DNA of 64,000 nucleotides, taken from positions 91,149-155,148 of the forward strand of contig NZ_BJXA01000015.1 in NCBI RefSeq assembly GCF_007990755.1, given 5' to 3'. Origin of the DNA: Nocardia ninae NBRC 108245 (GTDB lineage Bacteria > Actinomycetota > Actinomycetes > Mycobacteriales > Mycobacteriaceae). The translations under genes were made by a program, and so were the position numbers. A model generated the notes under the pieces. It ran no database searches, had not been told where the DNA came from, and worked only from the letters and a program-made list of their open reading frames with translations. Within the stretch, counting starts at the first letter, position 1, and each line of letters begins with the position of its first letter. This document shows, piece after piece, positions 44,226 to 52,695 of the stretch.

Positions 44226-45944
44226 ATGTCGGCCGACTTCACCAACGCGCCTCCTCCGACCAAGGTCGGCGGGCTGCGCGCGGTGCCGATGCACATCCGG
44301 GACCTGCGTGCTGTGGTCACCCTCGACGCCGCGACCGGTACCGGCACCGTCGAGGCGACGCTCGACTACATAGTCGGCCCGCACACCGGATCTCCGATTT
44401 TCGACCTGCGGCAAGCCGTGCAGACCTGCCTGCTCGACGCGGTAAAGCTCGATGTCGCGAAGATCGCCCCGCGTGATGTCGGCGCGGGACCTCACAGTTC
44501 GATCCGGATCATCGGTGTCGAGCAGGCGGCGGGATCGGCGCACAAGCTCAACCTGACCTACCAGCTGGCGACTCCGGACGCCGACCTCGGCGGCGCCTAC
44601 CCGCCGGTGCTGCACGGCTCGAACGGGCGGATCCGCTGGTCGTTCGGCATGTCCGACCTGTTCGCCGGCCGCTATCTCGAAGCGTGGTTCCCCTCGAACC
44701 TGCCGTTCGACCAGTTTCCGTGGACGCTGGAACTACGGATCACCGGCACCACGACCGCGCATTCACTCGTCACCAATGGTTCGGCCACCGTGGTCGGCGT
44801 GCACGCCTGGTCGGTGCGCTTCCCGGACTGGTTCACCACCATGTCGTCGCTGCTCGAACTCCGCCCCTCCGACGCGCTGCTGTTCCGGTCGTCGACCGTG
44901 GTACTGCCGGTTTCGCGGCGGTCGGTGGTGATGGAAACGTGGAAACCTGTTGGCGGGCAGGAGAATTTACCCGCGCTGAACAGTCGCATCGGCACGCTGC
45001 TCGCGGAGAACGAAACCACCTACGGCCCATTCCTGGCCGACCGGTTCGTGTGCTTCTTCCACGGCGCCGGTGGCGGAATGGAATACGCCGGTGCGGCAAC
45101 CACATCCGCGGGTGCGCTCGGCCATGAAGTGTTCCACTCCTGGTTCGCTCGCGGCATCACCCCGGCGGCGCAGTCCGACGGCTGGTGGGACGAGGCGTAC
45201 ACCAGCTTCCGCGATGACGGCGACACCCTGACCGAGCCTTTCGATTTCACGCTGCCACCGGTGGAGCTGTGCTCGCGCAAACCATTTCAGCGCACCACGC
45301 CGGCGTCCGCATACGACGAGGGCAGTCGCTTCTTCCGTGGTGTGGCGCAGCGGCTCGGTGCCGACCGGCTGCGCACGGTGCTGGGGGAGTTGTACCGCTC
45401 TCAACGTGGAACACCGCTCAGCACAGGCGAACTAGAGGCGCATTTGATCGTTCGTTCCGGCGCAACAGATCTCGTGGACGCGTTCCACCGCTTCGTCTAC
45501 GGCTTCACCGAGCCCACCCCGGACGCGCGCATCGAATTCGTCACCGCCCCAGCATTATGGGTGCGCCGCGCCGCCGACGGCGTAACCACACACATCAACC
45601 CGAAAGCCGGACAGGACAGCTGGATTCATGCCCGTGTGCGCAACGGCGCGAAGGCTGGACCGTGCCGCCACTTCGTCGTCACCTTCACTGTCCGGACCAC
45701 GACGACGACACCACCCACCTATCCCACCGACTTCTTTCCGGCACAGACGGCAACAGTAGGTTTCGATCTCGCCCCGGGCCGCTGGCGCACGGTGTCGGCC
45801 CGTTTACCCGCCGCACTGGTGCCCGCACGCGGCACCCGGATATCGATACTGGCGTCGGTACACGCCCGCCGCTCCCATCCGGCGTCAGGCACTCGGGTGC
45901 GGGAGCAGGCGTCGATTGCGCAGCGCGACATGACCGTTGACTGA
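44226..45944 (+). CDS. M1-like gluzincin metallopeptidase
   Basis: 572 residues. GGMEYAG (284-290) matches the GxMEN exopeptidase loop of M1 peptidases with Tyr in place of Asn; GHEVFHSW gives the HExxH zinc site (300-304), and exactly 18 residues later Glu323 in WWDEAY is the third ligand. The N-terminal beta-sandwich and a C-terminal beta domain complete an M1-like build, but at under two thirds the usual length. It has no signal peptide. The Asn-to-Tyr change suggests altered N-terminus recognition. A GTG at 44166 is an alternative start. Its 3' end overlaps the convergent SARP gene by 60 bp. Confidence 0.8.
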   Translation: MSADFTNAPPPTKVGGLRAVPMHIRDLRAVVTLDAATGTGTVEATLDYIVGPHTGSPIFDLRQAVQTCLLDAVKLDVAKIAPRDVGAGPHSSIRIIGVEQAAGSAHKLNLTYQLATPDADLGGAYPPVLHGSNGRIRWSFGMSDLFAGRYLEAWFPSNLPFDQFPWTLELRITGTTTAHSLVTNGSATVVGVHAWSVRFPDWFTTMSSLLELRPSDALLFRSSTVVLPVSRRSVVMETWKPVGGQENLPALNSRIGTLLAENETTYGPFLADRFVCFFHGAGGGMEYAGAATTSAGALGHEVFHSWFARGITPAAQSDGWWDEAYTSFRDDGDTLTEPFDFTLPPVELCSRKPFQRTTPASAYDEGSRFFRGVAQRLGADRLRTVLGELYRSQRGTPLSTGELEAHLIVRSGATDLVDAFHRFVYGFTEPTPDARIEFVTAPALWVRRAADGVTTHINPKAGQDSWIHARVRNGAKAGPCRHFVVTFTVRTTTTTPPTYPTDFFPAQTATVGFDLAPGRWRTVSARLPAALVPARGTRISILASVHARRSHPASGTRVREQASIAQRDMTVD

Positions 45945-46664
45945 ACGCGGCGTGGGTGGCGGCGGCGCGACCATACCGACCCTGCCGAACAGCTCCGGCG
46001 AAGGCCGGATGCTCAGCTCGGTCCAGAGCAGGTCGGTGAACATGCGCAACTGCCTGCGCGCCTCCACCACATTGCCCTCGCACAGGTGCGCTTCGATCAA
46101 CGCCGCCTGCGCCGACTCACGCAGCGGCTCCTCGGCGACCACCGCGAGCATTACATCGATCGCCTCCGGGTAGCGTCCGCGCTCGGCGAGCTTGCGCGCA
46201 TCCACCTCCAGTGCGTGTAATCGCATCTGCCGCAGCTGTTCCCGTGCCAGCAACAGCCAGGTCTCGTCCCAGCCGGGCAGTAGATCGTTGGTGCGCGCCA
46301 GCAAGGCGGCACGGTCACGCGGACAGTCCTGCTGCGCGGCCAGCATCCGCTCGGCGTTCCCGCGGAACTCGTGCACGTCGACCCGCACGTCGGCACCGAG
46401 GCGCACCCGGCCGCCCGCTCCGTGCACCAGCGCGGGGCTGGCCTGCCGGATCCGCCACAGCGCGGTGCGCAGGCTGGCCCGCGAACGATCCGCGGTCGCG
46501 TCGGGCCACAGCCGCTCGGCGAGTACCCCGCGGTCGCAATCGGGTTGGGCGATCTGGTCCAATGCCAAGTAGGCCAGCACGCGGCGCGAATGTTGCGGCA
46601 CGGCAACGTGGTTCGCGTCGACCCGCAGTGCGAATCCGCCGAGCAAACAGATGGCGAGCTGCAT
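45885..46664 (-). CDS. Short SARP-type regulator (winged helix + BTAD), copy 2
   Basis: 259 residues from the ATG at 46664, preceded by GGGAGG. MQLAICLLGGFALRVDANHV, VLAYLALDQIAQPDC and SRASLRTALWRIRQAS align closely with copy 1 at 43378; the BTAD half continues with WLLLAREQLRQMRLHALEVD. It is divergent from the seven-gene run starting at 46783, and the spacer carries 11-bp-phased repeats. It is the best candidate for the cluster's activator. Confidence 0.88.
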   Translation of the reverse strand: MQLAICLLGGFALRVDANHVAVPQHSRRVLAYLALDQIAQPDCDRGVLAERLWPDATADRSRASLRTALWRIRQASPALVHGAGGRVRLGADVRVDVHEFRGNAERMLAAQQDCPRDRAALLARTNDLLPGWDETWLLLAREQLRQMRLHALEVDARKLAERGRYPEAIDVMLAVVAEEPLRESAQAALIEAHLCEGNVVEARRQLRMFTDLLWTELSIRPSPELFGRVGMVAPPPPTPRSVNGHVALRNRRLLPHPSA

Positions 46665-46734
46665 CGAAAGCCTCCCTCGGTCACCGGCCGGTTGTGGCCG
46701 ATCGAGCAAGCGTGCCGACGCGATGCTGCGCGCG

Positions 46735-46773
46735 CGTCAACGCCGCGTCAACGCCGCCCACGCGGCGTTGACG
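46735..46773. promoter_or_regulatory. 11-bp-phased CGTCAACG repeats plus inverted copy
   Basis: CGTCAACG at 46735-46742 and 46746-46753 are exactly 11 bp apart; an inverted CGTTGACG lies at 46766-46773. Together they fill the spacer between the SARP gene and the 75-residue gene. Phased direct repeats are the known SARP operator form; the inverted copy could serve the opposite promoter. Confidence 0.65.
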
Positions 46774-46782
46774 GGAGTTGGT

Positions 46783-47010
46783 ATGGCCGCGCGCGAGGGT
46801 GTTCCGGTGAGTGGACCCGAGAGCAAGACCATCGTGGTGCGGGCCTGGCGTGATCGCGGGCGACTGATCATCCGGGTACTGACGGGTGTTGGCGAGATAG
46901 GCGCCGGACAGGAATGGGTGTTCGCCGATATCGACGCGTCGCTGACCCGCGTCGGCGAGCTGCTCGCCGAGCTGCACGACAATCCCGCGAACGACGAGAC
47001 AAAGCGTTGA
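46783..47010 (+). CDS. 75-residue protein heading the cluster
   Basis: Start ATG 46783 follows GGGAG. The chain reads TIVVRAWRDRGRLIIRVLTG, GQEWVFADIDASLTRVGELL and a charged end. It has a strand-strand-helix feel, no signal peptide and no cysteines. I do not recognise it. Being first in a same-strand run under likely SARP control, it may be a regulatory or chaperone-type component. Confidence 0.6.
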   Translation: MAAREGVPVSGPESKTIVVRAWRDRGRLIIRVLTGVGEIGAGQEWVFADIDASLTRVGELLAELHDNPANDETKR

Positions 47011-47075
47011 CGCTCGCGCACACCGTGGCCGCGCACAGTAATCCGAAACGCCCGTCGTTTGCGGAGGTGACCACA

Positions 47076-49505
47076 ATGCGCAGTGACTCTTACACCGAGT
47101 CTCGCGGTGCTACCGAGGACTATGTTTCGCCCTTCTCCGGGCTCTCACCCTTCGGTGAGGCGGTGGACGAAGCGGTCGAACAGTCGACCGCGGAGTTCGA
47201 CGAGTCGCCGTTCGAGAGCTACTCGTTCACCGAGTCTCCCTTCGGTGAGAGTGCCTATTCGGCGGCCGACGAGCAGTCGCAGCTGGCCACCGAGTTCCTG
47301 GAGGCCTTGCACGACGAGGAGTTCACCGAAGCGCTGGAGCAGCTGCTCGACGAGGGCGCGGCTCGTGCGCTCGCCGACGCGCAGCAGTGGTCGATGACGC
47401 CGTCGGAGGCCGAATGCCGGGAGTCGCTGCAGGAGTGGATCGCGCCGCTGATCACCGAGTGGGAACGCACCATCGACAATTTCGCCGGCGGGCTGGAGAA
47501 CGCCGATCTGCACGGACTCGCCGAGCAGGAACTCGATGAACTGCTCGATTCCCTGGAGACGCCCGGCGCGCTCGGGTCCGAGGTATTCGAGAATTTCCTC
47601 GGCAAGATCGTCCGCAAGGTGAAGTCGGTCATCAAGCAGAAGGTCCGGCAGGCGATCGGGTTCGTGAAGAATCCGGTGAAGGGCGTCATCGGCATCGCCA
47701 AGAGCGGGCTGAAGACCATCAAGAGCGGCCTGCAGACAATCGGCAAGCACTTGATCGGCCCCCTGCTCGCACGGCTGAAGAAGATCGGGCTGTCCCTGCT
47801 CAAAGGGGTGGTCGCCAAGCTGCTGAACCCGCTGACCCGAATCCTGCCCGCCGAGATCCGCCCGCTGGTGCCGATCCTGGCCAAGCGCCTCGGCATCGGT
47901 GAGGCGGCAGATGAAGCGGCGGACGAGGCCGACGAGGGCGCCGACGAATTCGGCACCGCGGCTGAAATGTCGGAGGCCTTCGATCAGCAGCTCTTCGCGA
48001 TGTTCAGCGCCGAAGAATCCGGCGAAGCCGACGAGGCAGCCGCGGACGAGTACGACGAGGAGGTCGATGCCGAAGAGCCGGAACACAATACGGTCGCAGA
48101 GCTGGACGACGCCCGCGCCCGGCTCGCGGCACAACTGAGCGCCTACACCCGGGCCGAGGAGCCGATCGCCGAGATCGAGCAGTTCATTCCCGCGGTGCTG
48201 GCGATCCGGCCGCTGCTCAAGCTGGGGCTGAAAGTCACCGGCGCCCGGGCCAAATTGGTCAATCTGATCGCGCAGCCGCTGGCCAAGCTGATCAAGGGCA
48301 TGGTGGGTCCGGACGCCGCGCGCACCATCGGGAAGATCGCCGGCCAGGACCCGTCGGTGATGATCGCCCGCGCGGTGGTCGGCGTCGGATTCACCGCGCT
48401 CGGCCTGGAAACCGCAGGGCAAGAAGAAGATACGATCCCCGGCGAGGCACTGGCCTCGGCCGTGGAGGCCACCGTGACGCGGGTGCTCGACGAACTGCCG
48501 GACGAGGCTTTCACCGACCCGTTGCAGGTCAGTGCCGCGGTGCAGCGCGCGTTCGCCGAGTCGGCCGCCGCCTACCTGCCGGACCGGCTGCTGCGCGCCG
48601 ACCTGCCGGAACGCGAGACCTCCGAGGAGGGCGGCTTCTGGGTGATGATGCCGCGCTCGACCAAGCCGCGCTACCGATTCCGCAAGTACACCCGGGTTTT
48701 CGCGATGCCGATCCCACGGCAGGTCGCGCGGGCGGTGCGCTGGAACGACGGCGGCACGCTGGAGACGTACCTGCTCGACCGCGGCGTCGACCGCTGGCCC
48801 GTGCACGCGGAGATAGATCTCTACGAGACGCTGCCCGGCACCATGCTGGGCCACCTGACCCGAGACGAAACCCTGCCTGCCGCAGAGCATCCCGGTGCCG
48901 ACGAGTTCCAGCCGCTCACCGCGGAGGCCGCGGGACTGCTGCTCCGCGAACCCGCGCTGGGTCGCCGCCGCAAGGTCGGCACCGCGCCGGGCGCCTACCG
49001 GCCCGTGCCCGGACAGCGGTACTTCCGGGTCCGCGTCGCGAAGCTGCCCGCCCGCAAGGCCCGTCGGCCGCGCAGGCTGACGACGGTCCGCTGGGATCCC
49101 GCGTCGAAGCGCCTCGGTATCGTGGTCAAGTTGTCCGAGCGGCGAGCCCGCGGTTTGCAGGCCCGCCTGCAAAGGGCCGCACCGGCCGGTCAGCGTGATC
49201 TGCCCGCCGTGTTGTCGGCACTGCGTGAGATTTTCCTGCCTCGCCTGCAGTATCGGATCGCCCGGCGGCTGCTGAAAGCGCAAATGGTCACCGATCCGGC
49301 CGCGGCCGCCAAGCTGGCCGGCGAACTGACCGCCGCGACCAGCACCGGCCTGGCCACCTATCTCGCGCAACGCGGTGCCCAATTCGCCGCTGCCGTAGCC
49401 GATCCGGCCGACGGGGTCACCCTGGCGGTGACGTTCACCGGCGTCCAGGCGGACTCGGCGCAACTCCCGGCCCCTGAAGTCGTCGCGACGCCCGGACTGA
49501 AGTGA
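47076..49505 (+). CDS. Large protein with acidic leader and basic amphipathic core, unknown family
   Basis: 809 residues; ATG follows GCGGAGGTGA. Residues 1-95 are acidic and carry four SPF motifs (at 18, 24, 44 and 54), for example ESPFESYSF and ESPFGES. Residues 100-170 are helical and acidic. Residues 175-255 are a Lys/Gly-rich amphipathic stretch without acidic residues (KVKSVIKQKVRQAIGFVK, GLKTIKSGLQTIGKHL). A second acidic block covers about 275-365. The C-terminal half (about 380-809) is folded-looking, with a Gly/Ala helix set and a beta-rich part (YRFRKYTRVFAMPIPRQVAR, YFRVRVAKLPARKARRPRRL). No signal peptide. It may be a scaffold or membrane-active component. Family unknown. Confidence 0.65.
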   Translation: MRSDSYTESRGATEDYVSPFSGLSPFGEAVDEAVEQSTAEFDESPFESYSFTESPFGESAYSAADEQSQLATEFLEALHDEEFTEALEQLLDEGAARALADAQQWSMTPSEAECRESLQEWIAPLITEWERTIDNFAGGLENADLHGLAEQELDELLDSLETPGALGSEVFENFLGKIVRKVKSVIKQKVRQAIGFVKNPVKGVIGIAKSGLKTIKSGLQTIGKHLIGPLLARLKKIGLSLLKGVVAKLLNPLTRILPAEIRPLVPILAKRLGIGEAADEAADEADEGADEFGTAAEMSEAFDQQLFAMFSAEESGEADEAAADEYDEEVDAEEPEHNTVAELDDARARLAAQLSAYTRAEEPIAEIEQFIPAVLAIRPLLKLGLKVTGARAKLVNLIAQPLAKLIKGMVGPDAARTIGKIAGQDPSVMIARAVVGVGFTALGLETAGQEEDTIPGEALASAVEATVTRVLDELPDEAFTDPLQVSAAVQRAFAESAAAYLPDRLLRADLPERETSEEGGFWVMMPRSTKPRYRFRKYTRVFAMPIPRQVARAVRWNDGGTLETYLLDRGVDRWPVHAEIDLYETLPGTMLGHLTRDETLPAAEHPGADEFQPLTAEAAGLLLREPALGRRRKVGTAPGAYRPVPGQRYFRVRVAKLPARKARRPRRLTTVRWDPASKRLGIVVKLSERRARGLQARLQRAAPAGQRDLPAVLSALREIFLPRLQYRIARRLLKAQMVTDPAAAAKLAGELTAATSTGLATYLAQRGAQFAAAVADPADGVTLAVTFTGVQADSAQLPAPEVVATPGLK

Positions 49506-50755
49506 TGGACGCCCGATTCGCCACCGAGACAGCCGCGCTCGCCACCGAAGCTAGGCACTGGCGGCGCGCCTGCGCGGCGCTGGGTGACCTCGAGGTGAGT
49601 GCGTCGCCGGCGGCCTGGCGCGAGCTGGAGTCCTACCTCGGGCTCAGCGTTCGGGCGAGCCTCGGCGGTCAGGCGCGCAGGCTCACCGCGCAGGCAGACC
49701 GGACGATCTTCACGATCAAAGGCGCGACGACCCAGGCCGACCTTGAAACCGCACGCGCGGAACTACTTACGTTACGACGCAGGTACAGCCGGGCCGAGGC
49801 GATGGTCGACTTCTACTGCGACGCGGTGAACACCCGGACGAATCCGCGCCTCGCCGCGGTATTGCGTGGGCTGGACGCCTTGGCCGTGCACAGCATGGAT
49901 CAGGTGTTGCGGCCGTTGGGCATCGATACGCCCTCGGTGCTGACCTACCTCGACAAGGGGATGGGTGCGTCGATTCTGCGGGCCGGTGCACGGCTCTGGG
50001 ATGCTTCGCTGTCGCCGGCCGCCGCCATCAAGATCACGCGGCACAACTTGTGGCAGCCGACCTCGCTGGTGCACGAGACCGGCCATCAGGTTGCCCATTT
50101 GACCGGCTGGACAAAGGAATTGGCGGCCGCACTGCACGCCGCGCTCGCACCGCACAGCCCGATGGCCGCAGCGGCGTGGCAGAGCTGGGCGTCCGAGGTA
50201 GCGGCCGACGTATATGCCTTCTGCTTGCTCGGCTACGCGCCGGTGCCGGCCTTGGCGACCGTGGTGGACGGTCCGTCGAGCCAGGTGTTCCGGATGCCGT
50301 TCGGCGACCCGCATCCGGTCTCGGCGCTGCGCGTGCAGTTCAACGCCGCGCTGTGCCGGGCCTGGTTCGGCCAGGGACCGTGGGACGCGCTCGCCGCGCG
50401 CTGGCAGGCCAGACACCCACTTACGCAGGCTCCTTCGGATGTCGCCGCGATCATGGCGGCGAGCATGCCGCTGCTGCCCGCGATCGTCGAGGTGTGCACA
50501 CGGATGCCGATGCGCGCCTTCCACGGAGTGCCGCTGTCGACGCTCGCCGACCCGCGGCGCGTGTCGCCGGGTGAGCTCACTCGACTGGCCGATCGCGCGG
50601 GGGCTTCGCTGTACACCTCGACCCACCTGCAGCGGGTCGAGCCGATGCGCATCCTGGCGCTGACCGTGCTGCGCGGTCTCGAATCGTCCACCGCGCCATC
50701 GGAGATGGAGACATGGCTGCGACGGATGGGTGGCGGCGACCGCGTCGCCGCCTGA
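49505..50755 (+). CDS. Putative zincin metallopeptidase, new-looking family
   Basis: 416 residues from ATG 49505, whose A is shared with the preceding TGA (ATGA overlap), implying translational coupling; GTG 49502 is an alternative. The first 110 residues are helical and Arg/Ala-rich. The centre carries LVHETGHQVAH (HETGH at 190-194), followed by a Glu/Asp-rich helix (WASEVAADVYAF, Glu231), the order of a gluzincin active site. A gapped third ligand 37 residues after the second His is longer than in M1 or M4. The C-terminal part is helical. No signal peptide. The catalytic call rests on the motif only. Confidence 0.6.
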   Translation: MDARFATETAALATEARHWRRACAALGDLEVSASPAAWRELESYLGLSVRASLGGQARRLTAQADRTIFTIKGATTQADLETARAELLTLRRRYSRAEAMVDFYCDAVNTRTNPRLAAVLRGLDALAVHSMDQVLRPLGIDTPSVLTYLDKGMGASILRAGARLWDASLSPAAAIKITRHNLWQPTSLVHETGHQVAHLTGWTKELAAALHAALAPHSPMAAAAWQSWASEVAADVYAFCLLGYAPVPALATVVDGPSSQVFRMPFGDPHPVSALRVQFNAALCRAWFGQGPWDALAARWQARHPLTQAPSDVAAIMAASMPLLPAIVEVCTRMPMRAFHGVPLSTLADPRRVSPGELTRLADRAGASLYTSTHLQRVEPMRILALTVLRGLESSTAPSEMETWLRRMGGGDRVAA

Positions 50756-50776
50756 ACGCACAGATAGGAGACCGAG

Positions 50777-51313
50777 ATGGATAACGAGCCAGGCAAGGCG
50801 ACGGTGGACGTGGATCAGCTGATCCAGTTGTTCACCGGCGTACTCCAGCAGTACCGGCAACCCGACAGCCCAGAAACGAGCACGCTCCACGACGGCAACG
50901 ACTTGACGCTGTCGATCTTCTCGGAGCTGCAGTACGCGTTGCAATCACGCAACCTCTCGTCCAAAGGGCCGGTGGCGCAGGCGCTGCCCGCGCAGGTGGA
51001 TGTGCAACACAAGATGCTGTTCTTCAAGCGGAGGCTGCCGCGCTATGCGGAGCGAGTCGTGGTCATCCACCACGGCAACATCGCCCCCGAGGTGCACTAC
51101 GTCTACGACCAGGAGAGCAGAGACGGCGGCAACGGCGGCGATTGCGATACGCCGACGACTTTCGACCTCGCGCATCCCCATGAGGCGATCGCCGTGCAGA
51201 TCCAGGACTGCCATGAGCGGATCCGGCTGGTCAGCTTCGTGACGTTCGCGCCGATCGACACCGGTGGCGGTTCCCGAGTCGCCGCGAACACCGTTTCGCC
51301 GCAAGCAATTTAA
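50777..51313 (+). CDS. 178-residue protein of unknown function
   Basis: The ATG follows a plausible AGGAGA. An N-terminal helix (VDVDQLIQLFTGVLQQYRQP) is followed by SIFSELQYALQSRN and a beta-rich half (MLFFKRRLPRYAERVVVIHH, VHYVYDQ, IAVQIQDC, RLVSFVTFAPI) with a Gly/Asp-rich loop containing GGNGGDCD. No signal or membrane segment. No family recognised. It lies 21 bp after the zincin gene and 13 bp before the next, in one transcript. Confidence 0.6.
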   Translation: MDNEPGKATVDVDQLIQLFTGVLQQYRQPDSPETSTLHDGNDLTLSIFSELQYALQSRNLSSKGPVAQALPAQVDVQHKMLFFKRRLPRYAERVVVIHHGNIAPEVHYVYDQESRDGGNGGDCDTPTTFDLAHPHEAIAVQIQDCHERIRLVSFVTFAPIDTGGGSRVAANTVSPQAI

Positions 51314-51326
51314 GGAAGGCAGCGCC

Positions 51327-52643
51327 ATGTTCCGACAGTTGGCTACCAAGCTCCCCCCGCTCACCGGCTCGCTCACGCCGGCCGACGCGGTCTTCACATT
51401 CCATCCCGAGCAGTTGAGCCGATGGCTGGACGAGGTCTGGGCGCAAGGCGGAATCAGCAGCTGGCCCAAGGTCTTCAACCAGACCCAGGTACCGCTCGGC
51501 GACCCGGCCGCCGTCCGGATGACGCAGCTCCCGGACAACCTGATCAGGGAGTCGTTCAAGTCCGGTGTGCACGGGCCGACCACGGGGACACCGCCGTTCA
51601 CTCCGCCACTGGGCTACAACCCGACCACCGACCCGCAGGTGGTGCCGCTCTGGGATCACATGTTCTATGCCTACCTGGTGGAGAGCACCGGCGTCGTCGA
51701 GATCTTCGCGGAAGTGGTGCGGCGCTACGTCGTCGGCGAAACACTGCCCGCGCCCTCGGTGGAAACCATGACCTGGGTGCGTGCCACCGAAGAACTGTTC
51801 TTCCGCGATCCGCCGCTGTTCCGAGTGGGCGGGCTGACCAGTCAGCTGCGGCCGGACGCCCGGGTGAACCGGCGAAATGCGTACTGGCGCATGTTCGGAC
51901 TCGACCTGCCGCATCCCGCACCCGGCGCCGACAGTCAGGCTTGGAAGCGAGACACCGGCGCCGCGAGCAACGTTCGGTTCATCGAGATCTGGAACGAACT
52001 GCTGCGCCAGATCTGGCTCGGTATCGAGAACGAGCGCAACACCTCCGGCTCGAATCCGACCGACGCCAGCTACATCGGATACCTGTGCCAGACCCTCGCG
52101 GAGATGCTGCGGCTGCGCCGCCTCGGCGGGATGCTCTCGCGCGAAGAGTTCAGCTACTCCTGCCTGCTGAACTGGTTCCACCTCACCGTCGACTACGAAA
52201 GCGCGGTGGTGCGCGACCTGAGCGCGAACGCGGGCATCGCGGGCGGCAATCCCGCCGACCGGCTCGCTACCGTCGGTGCCAGGGTGGGCGTCGCGCCCTC
52301 TCGTCAGGCGCGTGAGCTTTTCGAACTCGCCTCCCTGGTGTCGCCGCTGCTGTGGGCGATCGAGCTCGGGGTGTTCGACGAGCAGCCGCAAGCCGAGCTG
52401 CTCTACCGCTCCACCGGGGTGCCGGGGCCCGGACCCGCGCAGACGATGAACCGAATCATCGATCTGTGGCAGTCGGCGACGGGCGAGCGGGTCAAGGACC
52501 TCGCTGTCACCATGCGCCGCAGCACGAACCAGGTCCGGTCCGCGCAACCGGCGAAACTGCTGCCCGCAGGCGTGCTTTCCGGCGCCACCGCACCGGCGGC
52601 ACCGGTGACGAACGGACATCGACGAGTCGCCCCTCGGCTCTGA
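51327..52643 (+). CDS. 438-residue protein of unknown function
   Basis: The ATG follows AAGGAAGG. The chain is rich in Trp, Arg, Leu and Pro: VFTFHPEQLSRWLDEVWAQG, a Pro/Thr loop (GPTTGTPPFTPPLGYNPT), VPLWDHMFYAYLVES, VRFIEIWNELLRQIWLGIEN, EMLRLRRLGGMLSREEF. It looks like a globular helical protein with a Pro-rich tail ending AAPVTNGHRR. No enzymatic motif, signal peptide or membrane helix is seen. I do not recognise it; a structural partner for the enzymes around it is a guess. Confidence 0.6.
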   Translation: MFRQLATKLPPLTGSLTPADAVFTFHPEQLSRWLDEVWAQGGISSWPKVFNQTQVPLGDPAAVRMTQLPDNLIRESFKSGVHGPTTGTPPFTPPLGYNPTTDPQVVPLWDHMFYAYLVESTGVVEIFAEVVRRYVVGETLPAPSVETMTWVRATEELFFRDPPLFRVGGLTSQLRPDARVNRRNAYWRMFGLDLPHPAPGADSQAWKRDTGAASNVRFIEIWNELLRQIWLGIENERNTSGSNPTDASYIGYLCQTLAEMLRLRRLGGMLSREEFSYSCLLNWFHLTVDYESAVVRDLSANAGIAGGNPADRLATVGARVGVAPSRQARELFELASLVSPLLWAIELGVFDEQPQAELLYRSTGVPGPGPAQTMNRIIDLWQSATGERVKDLAVTMRRSTNQVRSAQPAKLLPAGVLSGATAPAAPVTNGHRRVAPRL

Positions 52644-52695
52644 GCCGTTGGGACGCCGAGTCGTTCGCCACCGCGCGATAACGAGGGAGCCTGAT

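Noticed and set aside
47145-49463. 772-codon open frame on the minus strand opposite the 809-residue protein
   Set aside because: It mirrors the codon pattern of the real gene, with Arg/Gly/Gln-rich composition and no ribosome site. This is a typical high-GC antisense shadow.
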